A DNA stretch of 5,761 nucleotides from Mycobacterium sp. (GTDB taxonomy: Bacteria; Actinomycetota; Actinomycetes; Mycobacteriales; Mycobacteriaceae), in the NCBI GenBank assembly GCA_019246375.1, contig JAFAQO010000107.1, positions 1 through 5,761 on the forward strand, given 5' to 3'. The position numbers and the translations under genes were made by a program. This document shows positions 1 through 5,761 of this stretch, piece by piece (positions within the stretch are counted from its first letter, which is position 1; every line of letters begins with the position of its first letter). A model generated the notes under the pieces. It saw only the letters and a program-made list of their open reading frames with translations, had not been told where the DNA came from and did not search any database.

Positions 1-2
1 TG

Positions 3-707
3 CGGTCGTTGTCGCTACGGGAAGTGTTGCGCACCAACGCCGTCGATACCCGCCCGGAGCCGCCTGACCCGGACGGCCTGGTGGCCGCCGATCCGGCTGA
101 CCCGACGATGAGCAGGCGCGGCGCCTTGGCGCTGGTCGGCTCGGGCGTCGTGCTGATGGCCCTGCTCACGGCCGGCCAGGCCGTCGGCGGCATCACCCGC
201 GGCGCCGCTCTGCTATTGCCGCGTGGCCGTAGCCGTGCTGCGGGCGACTTTCAGGTCAACAAGACTGCTGTCGCAGCCAGGATCGACCCTGGGCGAACTG
301 GTGCCATGTGGCGTCTCACCCTGAGCGGCGGCCCCTCTGAAGTGGTGTTGGACCGCGCCGTGCTGGCGGGTATGCCGCAACACAGCGCGCGGTTACCGAT
401 CGCATGCGTCGAAGGGTGGTCGACCACCCAGACCTGGAGCGGGGTACGACTGGCCGACTTGGCCCGGCTCGCCGGGGTTCCGGCGCCGCGCTCAGCGCGA
501 GTGGCATCGCTGCAGCGCGGCGGCGCATTCGGCCAGGCGACATTGCAGTCCAACCAAATCAGTCATCCAGACGCCTTGCTCGCGCTGCGTGTCAATGGCG
601 CGGATTTGTCGCTCGACCACGGTTATCCGGCGCGGGTCATCGTTCCCGCGCTGCCCGGCGTGCACAACACCAAATGGGTGGCCTCAATCGACTTCGAGGC
701 GGCCTGA
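3..707 (+). CDS. Membrane-anchored molybdopterin-dependent oxidoreductase (SUOX-fold), 3' part; Rv0218-like; partial
   Basis: This is the C-terminal part of a sulfite-oxidase-fold molybdopterin protein. The frame is open to the left edge, and the first possible start inside the window (TTG at 9) is probably not real, because the M. tuberculosis relative Rv0218 is about 440 residues with membrane helices in its first half. Counting from position 9, residues 1-33 form a polar, Pro/Asp-rich linker. Residues 35-37 are Ser-Arg-Arg, followed by one hydrophobic helix at about 39-60 and then a basic flank (Arg64, 72, 74, 76). The molybdopterin domain follows: IACVEGWS at 131-138 contains Cys133, the expected molybdenum ligand, and HGYPARVIVP at 204-213 with TKWV at 221-224 is the family's usual C-terminal signature. 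The domain should lie outside the cytoplasmic membrane. The substrate cannot be told from sequence. The next gene begins one base after this stop, so the two are probably co-translated and may form one membrane redox unit. Family assignment is firm; physiological role is unknown. Confidence 0.85.
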   Translation, partial: RSLSLREVLRTNAVDTRPEPPDPDGLVAADPADPTMSRRGALALVGSGVVLMALLTAGQAVGGITRGAALLLPRGRSRAAGDFQVNKTAVAARIDPGRTGAMWRLTLSGGPSEVVLDRAVLAGMPQHSARLPIACVEGWSTTQTWSGVRLADLARLAGVPAPRSARVASLQRGGAFGQATLQSNQISHPDALLALRVNGADLSLDHGYPARVIVPALPGVHNTKWVASIDFEAA

Positions 708-711
708 GGTG
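696..711 (+). promoter_or_regulatory. Ribosome-binding site deciding the GTG start at 709, with stop/start coupling
   Basis: GAGG at 696-699 lies nine bases before GTG 709. The upstream stop TGA occupies 705-707, so one base separates stop from start. This supports translational coupling and argues against the longer reading frame that starts inside the upstream gene. Confidence 0.6.
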
Positions 712-1296
712 CCGGCGCGTTGGGGGACCATTATTCGGGCAAGCTATGGCTCGCGTCCGTGGCATCTCTTGACGATGACGGCCGGCTTTGCCCTGGCCGG
801 CTATGTAGTGGCCACCATGAAGCCAACAACGCTGTTGAGCGCCCACACCTGGTGGCAGTCCATCGCACTCTGGTTCGCCGCTGCGATCGTCGCGCATGAC
901 CTGGTTCTGTTTCCGATCTACGCGCTGGCCGACCGCATCTTGTGGACCCGCGGCGCCCGACCGCGGCTTAAGTCACACCCCCTCATCTCGGTGCGCAACC
1001 ATGTCCGCATACCGGCCCTTGGCTCCGCACTGACGCTCCTCGTTTTCCTGCCGGGCATCATCGAGCAGGGTGCCCCGACCTACCTGGCCGCGACCGGACA
1101 GACGCAGGAACCGTTTTTGGGCCGGTGGCTGCTGCTCACCGCCGCGATGTTCGGGGCCAGCGCCGTCGCTTACGCCGCACGGCTCGCCCTTGCGCGGCGG
1201 CGATCCACCAGTCCCGATGACGGGCCTGGCGTTGGCCGCAACTGTGCGATTATCGCTCCGGCAGAGCGCCGGTATCCCGGCGGCGACGCCAAATAA
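709..1296 (+). CDS. Four-helix integral membrane protein, Rv0219-like, unknown function
   Basis: A 195-residue hydrophobic protein with four likely transmembrane helices at about residues 19-38, 48-72, 101-119 and 139-162. The second helix runs into Asp64 and a Phe-Pro pair (68-69). The loop between helices 2 and 3 is basic (about 81-100) and probably cytoplasmic. The C-terminal tail from about 163 is Arg-rich and polar. The frame stays open upstream to an ATG at 589 inside the molybdoenzyme gene, but I choose GTG 709: it lies one base after the upstream stop, has GAGG at 696-699 nine bases away, and gives a length close to that of Rv0219 (about 180 residues). A later ATG at 775 would cut into the first helix. 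I recognise no catalytic motif. Position beside a molybdopterin protein suggests a partner in membrane assembly or electron transfer, but no conserved pair of haem-ligand histidines is evident, so this remains a guess. Confidence 0.8.
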   Translation: MPARWGTIIRASYGSRPWHLLTMTAGFALAGYVVATMKPTTLLSAHTWWQSIALWFAAAIVAHDLVLFPIYALADRILWTRGARPRLKSHPLISVRNHVRIPALGSALTLLVFLPGIIEQGAPTYLAATGQTQEPFLGRWLLLTAAMFGASAVAYAARLALARRRSTSPDDGPGVGRNCAIIAPAERRYPGGDAK

Positions 1297-1361
1297 ATGC
1301 CTGCTCCGGGCGTTCACCGGCGCAAATGTTGCCGGGTAGCACAACTTATGCGCGATTACCG

Positions 1362-1394
1362 TTTGCAGCCCATTGCGCGGGGTACAGTCCCCGC
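1362..1394 (+). promoter_or_regulatory. Candidate leaderless promoter of the lipC-like gene
   Basis: TACAGT at 1383-1388 fits the mycobacterial -10 pattern TANNNT. The purine six bases beyond it is the A of ATG 1395, so transcription from this site would give an mRNA starting at or next to the start codon; leaderless mRNAs are common in mycobacteria. The -35 region is weak: TTTGCA (1362-1367) or TTGCAG (1363-1368) leaves only 14-15 bases of spacer. There is no good Shine-Dalgarno sequence before the ATG, which agrees with leaderless initiation. The 98-bp gap after the previous gene also leaves room for a promoter. This is an inference from pattern only. Confidence 0.45.
1377..1394 (+). repeat. 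Perfect inverted repeat around the putative -10 hexamer
   Basis: GCGGGG (1377-1382) and CCCCGC (1389-1394) are exact reverse complements flanking the six-base TACAGT, and the right arm ends at the base before ATG 1395. As DNA it could be an operator covering the -10 element. As RNA in read-through transcripts from the upstream genes it would be a GC-only six-base-pair hairpin touching the start codon. It lacks a U-run, so it does not look like a terminator. Confidence 0.6.
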
Positions 1395-2615
1395 ATGACG
1401 GTTCGACCGGCGACCCGCTATCCCGGACCGACCGTGGCAACTCGCGTCAGATGGTTGCTACGGGCCCGTCCCGCGGACTACATGCTGGCGTTAAGCGTTG
1501 CGTCTGCTTCGCTGCCTGTGGTGGGCAAGCACCTGGAACCGCTCGGTGGCGTGACCGCTATGGGTGTCTGGGGCTGCCGAATTCTGCCGGAATTCGCCTC
1601 TACCACGGCAAAGACGTGGTTCACGCCAGGGATCTCCGAGGTCCGTCGGTGTGACCGCGACAAGACGCAAGCGGTCTCCGAGGCCGCGCTGCGCGGCATC
1701 GTGCCGAGCAAGGATCTGGAAATCGACTGGCCTGCGCCGGACCGGAAGCCACCGGTGTGGCGGGCGCTGTCCCACCGCCGCTACCTGCATCGCAGTTCGG
1801 TTCGATACGGCGACCACCCCGCCCAACTGCTGGACGTGTGGCGCCGCAAAGATCTGGTCGGTCCGGCACCGGTAATGATCTTCGTGCCGGGCGGCGCGTG
1901 GGTGCACGGCAGCCGCACTCTGCAGGGCTACGCGCTGATGTCCCACTTGGCTGAGCAGGGGTGGGTGTGCCTGTCGATCGAATACCGCGTTGCGCCGCAT
2001 CACCGCTGGCCGTCGCACATCATCGACGTCAAGACCGCCATTGCGTGGGCGCGGGCAAACGTCGACAAATTCGGCGGTGACCGCAACTTCGTTGCGGTGG
2101 CCGGTTGCTCGGCCGGTGGGCACCTGGCCGCGCTGGCCGGACTGACCGGCAATGATCCCGAGTTGCAGGTCGACCTGGACGAAACCTCCAACACCGCCGT
2201 CGATGCGGTCGTCGGAATCTACGGCCGCTATGACTGGGAGGACCGCTCCACCGCCGAGCGCGTCCGCTTCGTCAACTTCTTGGAGCGGGTAGTCGTCAAG
2301 CACACGATCGCGCGTCACCCCGACGTCTTCCGCAAGGCTTCGCCGATCGCCCGAGTGCATCCAAAAGCCCCGCCATTCCTAGTGATTCACGGCAGCAAAG
2401 ACACGGTCATCCCGGTCGAGCAGGCGCGCAGCTTCGTCGAGCGGCTACGAGCGGTCTCCAACTCGGTGGTCAGCTATATGGAGCTCCCCGGCGCCGGGCA
2501 TGGCTTCGACCTGACCGACGGCGCCCGCACCGGCGCGATGGCCACGGCAGTCAGGTTGTTCCTCAACCAGGTACACCGCAGCCGGTCATCGATCGGGACC
2601 AAACAGGTTATTTGA
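1395..2615 (+). CDS. lipC: LipC-type carboxylesterase/lipase, alpha/beta-hydrolase of the hormone-sensitive-lipase type
   Basis: A 406-residue serine esterase closely resembling M. tuberculosis LipC (Rv0220, about 403 residues) as I remember it, with matching stretches such as RWLLRARPADYMLALSVA near the N-terminus and FLNQVHRSR near the C-terminus. Family members hydrolyse acyl esters, usually short to medium chain, and LipC has been reported as cell-envelope associated. Visible catalytic parts: oxyanion-hole segment PGGAW (residues 165-169), where the His-Gly-Gly of many relatives is replaced by Pro-Gly-Gly; nucleophile elbow GCSAG with Ser239; acid Asp336 in HGSKD; base His369 in GAGHGF. 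The triad is complete. The N-terminal 80 residues hold a hydrophobic stretch (about 26-60) but no clear cleavable signal peptide. ATG 1395 is preferred over ATG 1326, which adds 23 residues with no matching ribosome site. The acyltransferase gene follows after 43 bases on the same strand. Confidence 0.92.
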   Translation: MTVRPATRYPGPTVATRVRWLLRARPADYMLALSVASASLPVVGKHLEPLGGVTAMGVWGCRILPEFASTTAKTWFTPGISEVRRCDRDKTQAVSEAALRGIVPSKDLEIDWPAPDRKPPVWRALSHRRYLHRSSVRYGDHPAQLLDVWRRKDLVGPAPVMIFVPGGAWVHGSRTLQGYALMSHLAEQGWVCLSIEYRVAPHHRWPSHIIDVKTAIAWARANVDKFGGDRNFVAVAGCSAGGHLAALAGLTGNDPELQVDLDETSNTAVDAVVGIYGRYDWEDRSTAERVRFVNFLERVVVKHTIARHPDVFRKASPIARVHPKAPPFLVIHGSKDTVIPVEQARSFVERLRAVSNSVVSYMELPGAGHGFDLTDGARTGAMATAVRLFLNQVHRSRSSIGTKQVI

Positions 2616-2635
2616 TCGAACGCCGATTGTATGGT
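2608..2635 (+). promoter_or_regulatory. Weak candidate promoter before the WS/DGAT gene
   Basis: TATGGT at 2630-2635 fits TANNNT, with a poor -35 candidate (TTATTT, 2608-2613) 16 bases upstream that overlaps the end of lipC. Transcription would begin near 2642, just before the Shine-Dalgarno sequence. The gene may equally be transcribed only from lipC or further upstream. Confidence 0.22.
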
Positions 2636-2636
2636 C

Positions 2637-2658
2637 CCTCCATAGGGAGGTAGCGGCG
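2637..2658 (+). promoter_or_regulatory. Strong Shine-Dalgarno for the WS/DGAT gene, inside a small inverted repeat
   Basis: AGGGAGG at 2644-2650 lies eight bases before GTG 2659 and fixes that start. CCTCC (2637-2641) can pair with GGAGG (2646-2650) across a four-base loop, and TCCCT (2635-2639) can alternatively pair with AGGGA (2644-2648). Either five-base-pair hairpin would partly mask the ribosome site. Confidence 0.6.
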
Positions 2659-4071
2659 GTGAAAAGGCTCAGCGGTTGGGATGCGTTTCTGCTCTACAGC
2701 GAGACGCCCAATGTGCACATGCATACCCTCAAGGTGGCCGTGATCGAGCTGGACCCGGACCGGCGCGACTTTGATATCGCCGCGTTTCGCCGCGTTATAC
2801 ACAGCCGGCTGCACAAGCTCGAGCCGTTCCGCTACCAGCTCGTCACCATTCCCTTCAAACTCCACCATCCGATGTGGCGGGAAAATTGCGAAGTCGACCT
2901 GAGCTACCACATTCGGCCGTGGCGGCTGTCAGCGCCCGGCGGGCGACGCGAACTCGACGAGGCGATTGGTGAGATCGCCAGCACTCCGCTGGACCGCAGC
3001 CGTCCGTTGTGGGAGATGTACTTCGTCGAGGGTCTGGCCAATGGCCGGATCGCCGTCGTTGGCAAGATTCACCACGCGCTTGCCGATGGGATCGCCTCAG
3101 CCAACCTGATGGCGCGCGGTATGGATCTCCAGCCGGGCCCGCAGCTGGACCGCGATTCGTACCGGACGGACCCGCCGCCCACCAAGGGACAGCTGGTTCG
3201 TTCAGCTTTCCGCGACCACCTGCGCTACCTCGGCCGGGTGCCCTCGACGCTGAAGTACACCGCGGAGGGTGTCGGCCGAGTGCGACGCAGCACCCGCAAG
3301 CTTTCCCCCGAGTTGACCCGGCCGTTCACACCGCCGCCGACCTTCATCAATCACATGATCACCCCAGAGCGTCGGTTCGCCACCGCAACACTCGCATTGT
3401 CGGATGTCAAGGAGACGAGTAAGCGGCTCGGGGTGACGATCAACGATATGGTGCTGGCGGTTTCAGCGGGCGCGCTCCGAAATCTGTTGTTGCGCTATGA
3501 CGGTCACGCCGACCATCCGTTGTTATCGTCCGTGCCCATAAGTTTCGACTTCTCACCGGACCGCATCTCGGGTAACCGGTTCACCGGCGTCCTGGTGGCG
3601 CTGCCCACCCATGTGGACAGCCCGCTGGAGCGGGTGACCCAGACTCGAGAGGCAGCAGAAAAGGCCAAGGAAAGCCACAATCTCATTGGGCCGGAACTGG
3701 TCAGCCGGTGGTCGAATTACATGCCGCCGGCAGGCGCCGAGTCGCTGTTTCGCTGGTTGTCGACGCGCGAGGGGCAGAATAAGGTGCTGAACCTGACCGT
3801 ATCCAACGTGCCCGGGCCCCGCGAACGCGGTCGCGTCGGTGGCGCGCTGGTCACCGAAATCTACTCGGTAGGACCGTTGACAGCCGGGAGCGGCTTGAAC
3901 ATCACGGTGTGGAGCTATGTCGACCAGCTCAACATCTCGGTGCTGGCCGACGGCGCCACTCTCGATGACCCTCACGAAGTGACCGACGCCATGATCGACG
4001 ACTTCATCGAAATCCGACGCGCCGCAGGGCTTTCCGACAAGCTGGCGGTCGTCGAAACCGCGATGGCCTAG
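2659..4071 (+). CDS. Wax ester synthase/acyl-CoA:diacylglycerol acyltransferase (WS/DGAT), Rv0221-like
   Basis: A 470-residue bifunctional-type acyltransferase. The family moves an acyl group from acyl-CoA to diacylglycerol, giving triacylglycerol, or to a long-chain alcohol, giving a wax ester, at the cytoplasmic face of the membrane or on lipid bodies. The active-site motif HHALADG (residues 138-144; HHxxxDG) is intact, with His139 the expected general base. Other family marks are SRPLWEMY (114-121), the TIND segment (260-263) and SNVPGP (382-387) in the C-terminal DUF1298 region. The first residues MKRLSGWDAFLLYSETPN strongly resemble Rv0221 (about 469 residues), so the protein is full length. 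GTG 2659 is supported by AGGGAGG eight bases upstream. It follows lipC by 43 bases on the same strand, pairing an ester-forming with an ester-cleaving enzyme. Mycobacteria carry many paralogues, and some show weak DGAT activity in assays, so the true acceptor alcohol is uncertain. Confidence 0.93.
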   Translation: MKRLSGWDAFLLYSETPNVHMHTLKVAVIELDPDRRDFDIAAFRRVIHSRLHKLEPFRYQLVTIPFKLHHPMWRENCEVDLSYHIRPWRLSAPGGRRELDEAIGEIASTPLDRSRPLWEMYFVEGLANGRIAVVGKIHHALADGIASANLMARGMDLQPGPQLDRDSYRTDPPPTKGQLVRSAFRDHLRYLGRVPSTLKYTAEGVGRVRRSTRKLSPELTRPFTPPPTFINHMITPERRFATATLALSDVKETSKRLGVTINDMVLAVSAGALRNLLLRYDGHADHPLLSSVPISFDFSPDRISGNRFTGVLVALPTHVDSPLERVTQTREAAEKAKESHNLIGPELVSRWSNYMPPAGAESLFRWLSTREGQNKVLNLTVSNVPGPRERGRVGGALVTEIYSVGPLTAGSGLNITVWSYVDQLNISVLADGATLDDPHEVTDAMIDDFIEIRRAAGLSDKLAVVETAMA

Positions 4072-4100
4072 GTCTAGGCACGTGACAGGGGGGCTGCCGG
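4072..4100. other. Convergent intergenic gap (29 bp) without a recognisable terminator
   Basis: The WS/DGAT and fadD genes end tail to tail here. An extra in-frame TAG at 4075-4077 backs up the first stop at 4069-4071. The gap has a run of G (4088-4093) and a GCCGGC palindrome at 4096-4101, but no stem followed by a T-run on either strand. Transcripts from the two sides may overlap, or termination may be Rho-dependent. Confidence 0.5.
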
Positions 4101-5711
4101 CTAATTCTGATTGCCGGATTCTTTTTCGGCGCCGAGGTGAGCAAGCAGTTCATTTCGAACGATTTTCCCCGTGCTGCTGCGGGGCAGCTCGTCGAGCACG
4201 ACGATCTCGCGAGGCACCTTGTAATTGGCCAGATTCTCCCGCACATGCTGCTTGAGAGCGTCCGGAGTGGTATTGGCAGCGTCACCGGCACTGGCCAGCA
4301 CGACGAATGCGGCAAGCCGCTGCCCGTAGTGTTCGTCGTCGACCCCGATCACGGTAGCCTCGGCGACAGCCTCGTGGGCGGCCAGTGTCTTCTCTACTTC
4401 GATGGGGTAGACGTTTTCGCCGCCGGAGACGATCATCTCGTCGTCGCGCCCGACCACGAAGAGCCGCCCCGCCTCGTCCAGGCGGCCGATGTCGCCGGAC
4501 ACCATGAAGTCCTCGTGGAAGTCCTTGGTGGAGCCGGAGGTGTAACCGTCGAACTGGCTGGAGTTGCGCACGAAGATCTGACCGACCTCGCCAGTCGGCA
4601 GCGGGCGAAACTCGTCGTCGAGGATGCGGATCTCGGTGCCAATGGTTGGCTTGCCCGCGGTGTCCGGCGCCGCCCGCAGGTCTTCCGGCGTCGCCGTGGC
4701 GATCATGCCCGCCTCGGTGGCGTTGTAGTTGTTGTAGATCACGTCGCCGAACTCGTCCATGAACCGGGTGACGACATCAGGGCGCATCCGTGAACCTGAC
4801 GCGGTGGCGAACCGCAGTGAGCGACCGCTGTACTTGCGCCGCACCTCATCAGGCAGCTCCATGATCCGGTCGAACATCACCGGTACCACGCACAATCCAG
4901 TGGCCTGGTAGCGGTCGATGAGCTCGAGGGTCGCTTCCGGGTCGAACTTGCGCCGGGTTACCACGGTGCAACCCAGCGATGCGGCGAACACCAGCTGCGA
5001 GAACCCCCAGGCATGAAACATCGGCGCTACCACCACGATGGTCTCCTCGGCGCGCCAAGGAACTCGCTCCAGCATTGCCTGGAGTTCGCCGGGTCCACCA
5101 CCGGAACGTGCTGCGCCCTTGGGCGTTCCGGTGGTTCCTGAGGTCAGTAGGATCAGTTTGCCCTTGCGGTCAGTCGCGGCGGGCCGCTCGCCGGTGTGGG
5201 CGGCGATCAGCTTTTCGACGGTGCGGTCATGGCTATCGGGATGCTCAGTCCAGGCGACAATTCGAGCGGTGTCGGGCGTGTCCGCCACGGCCCGGTCGAC
5301 CGAGTCGGTGAACTCCTCGTCGTAGATGATTGCGTCGACGCCCTCACGATGGACCACCTCGGCCAGCGCCGGCCCGGCGAAGGAGGTGTTGAGTAGCAGC
5401 ACGTCGGCGCCAATCCTGTTGGCTGCCACCAACGCCTCGATGAAACCGCGATGGTTGCGGCAGATGATGCCGACGACGCCGGGTGTGCCGGCGGGCAAGG
5501 ATTGCAATGCCGCCGCCAAGGCATCAGCCCGCTGGTCGACCTGACGGTAGGTGAGGACGCCTAGCTCGTCGATCACCGCCGGCCGGTTCGGACAGCGTTG
5601 CGCCGACATCGCGAAACCGCTTGTCATCGAGAGGCGTTCGCGGCGTGCGGCCGCCGCGATCCGCAAATATTTGTCGGGCCGCAGCGGTGCGATGATTCTG
5701 GCCCGGGCCAT
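4101..5711 (-). CDS. fadD: Fatty acyl-CoA synthetase / acyl-AMP ligase (FadD12/FadD2-like ANL enzyme); 5' end uncertain, may run off the edge
   Basis: An adenylate-forming (ANL) enzyme of at least 536 residues that activates a carboxylic acid with ATP to an acyl-AMP and usually passes it to CoA. All core motifs are visible, counted from ATG 5711: P-loop TSGTTGTPKG (190-199), YNNYNATE (326-333), the ribose-binding SGD (405-407), hinge GRDDEMI (421-427) followed by SGGENVYP (429-436), and the C-terminal catalytic lysine Lys516 in SSTGK. The missing long linker typical of FAAL-type ligases favours CoA ligation. It resembles mycobacterial FadD12 and FadD2 more than others I recall. The start is unsure: the frame is open without a stop to the right edge, and the extra codons (reading PAALARLTEVGGLLTT) look like the amphipathic N-terminal region of related FadDs. 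No ATG, GTG or TTG lies in that part, so a longer protein would begin outside the window. The 3' end converges on the WS/DGAT gene, whose acyl-CoA substrate this enzyme could supply. Confidence 0.9.
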   Translation of the reverse strand: MARARIIAPLRPDKYLRIAAAARRERLSMTSGFAMSAQRCPNRPAVIDELGVLTYRQVDQRADALAAALQSLPAGTPGVVGIICRNHRGFIEALVAANRIGADVLLLNTSFAGPALAEVVHREGVDAIIYDEEFTDSVDRAVADTPDTARIVAWTEHPDSHDRTVEKLIAAHTGERPAATDRKGKLILLTSGTTGTPKGAARSGGGPGELQAMLERVPWRAEETIVVVAPMFHAWGFSQLVFAASLGCTVVTRRKFDPEATLELIDRYQATGLCVVPVMFDRIMELPDEVRRKYSGRSLRFATASGSRMRPDVVTRFMDEFGDVIYNNYNATEAGMIATATPEDLRAAPDTAGKPTIGTEIRILDDEFRPLPTGEVGQIFVRNSSQFDGYTSGSTKDFHEDFMVSGDIGRLDEAGRLFVVGRDDEMIVSGGENVYPIEVEKTLAAHEAVAEATVIGVDDEHYGQRLAAFVVLASAGDAANTTPDALKQHVRENLANYKVPREIVVLDELPRSSTGKIVRNELLAHLGAEKESGNQN

Positions 5712-5761
5712 GGTGGTCAGCAGACCCCCGACCTCTGTTAAACGAGCCAGCGCGGCCGGGC

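Noticed and set aside
1326..1394. An upstream ATG giving lipC 23 more residues
   Set aside because: No Shine-Dalgarno precedes 1326, the added residues match nothing remembered in LipC, and the longer form would place the palindrome and -10-like hexamer inside the coding region.
1580..1601. Two GAATTC sites close together within lipC
   Set aside because: They are separated by a few bases within conserved-frame coding sequence and look like chance codon choice; nothing around them suggests insertion.
1491..2360. A 289-codon open frame on the - strand opposite lipC
   Set aside because: It lies wholly antisense to a gene with a complete catalytic triad. Its composition (rich in Arg, Val, Asp and Gln) is what the complement of a GC-rich coding frame yields, and it has no recognisable domain.
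4081..4118. Possible bidirectional terminator between the WS/DGAT gene and fadD
   Set aside because: The CCGG-containing words form direct repeats and a short self-palindrome rather than a stable stem, and neither strand has the T-run of an intrinsic terminator.
4137..4793. A 218-codon open frame on the + strand opposite fadD
   Set aside because: It is antisense to the conserved C-terminal half of the ligase, is rich in Val, Asp, His and Gly as expected from the complement of that frame, and has no ribosome site or family motif.
5733..5746. Imperfect palindrome CTCTGTTAAACGAG just upstream of the fadD ATG, as a possible regulator site
   Set aside because: Only 10 of 14 positions are symmetric, it matches no operator I can name with confidence, and the stretch may be coding sequence of the same gene.

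Overview
The window is high-G+C actinobacterial DNA. Gene content, gene order and protein sequence point to Mycobacterium, probably a slow-growing species. From left to right on the + strand, four genes match the M. tuberculosis neighbourhood Rv0218-Rv0219-Rv0220(lipC)-Rv0221 as I recall it. The match is strongest for lipC and the wax ester synthase/diacylglycerol acyltransferase (WS/DGAT), where long stretches agree with the remembered orthologues. No database search was possible, so the species is not assigned.

Layout. (1) Positions 1-707, +: C-terminal part of a membrane-anchored molybdopterin oxidoreductase of the SUOX-fold family, cut by the left edge. (2) 709-1296, +: a small four-helix membrane protein whose GTG start lies one base after the previous stop. 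(3) 1297-1394: a 98-bp gap ending in a perfect inverted repeat around a TACAGT hexamer, directly before an ATG. (4) 1395-2615, +: LipC-type alpha/beta-hydrolase esterase. (5) 2616-2658: a short gap with a strong Shine-Dalgarno sequence inside a small inverted repeat. (6) 2659-4071, +: WS/DGAT-family acyltransferase with an intact HHxxxDG motif. (7) 4072-4100: a 29-bp convergent gap with no clear terminator. (8) 4101-5711, -: fatty acyl-CoA/acyl-AMP ligase (FadD), whose reading frame stays open to the right edge. No stretch over 300 bases lacks a gene.

How the genes may work together. The FadD would activate fatty acids to acyl-CoA, the WS/DGAT would transfer acyl groups from acyl-CoA to diacylglycerol or an alcohol to make storage lipid, and the LipC-type esterase would hydrolyse acyl esters. 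This is a plausible lipid-ester synthesis and turnover cluster. The two upstream genes look like a separate membrane redox pair joined by start/stop coupling. The link between the redox pair and the lipid genes is positional only.

The most interesting points are a twin-arginine-like motif before the last transmembrane helix of the molybdoenzyme (possible dual Sec/Tat assembly), a likely leaderless promoter embedded in a palindrome at lipC, and the presence of a convergent fadD where M. tuberculosis has echA1. I saw nothing that amounts to a wholly new system, mobile element, CRISPR array or RNA gene.
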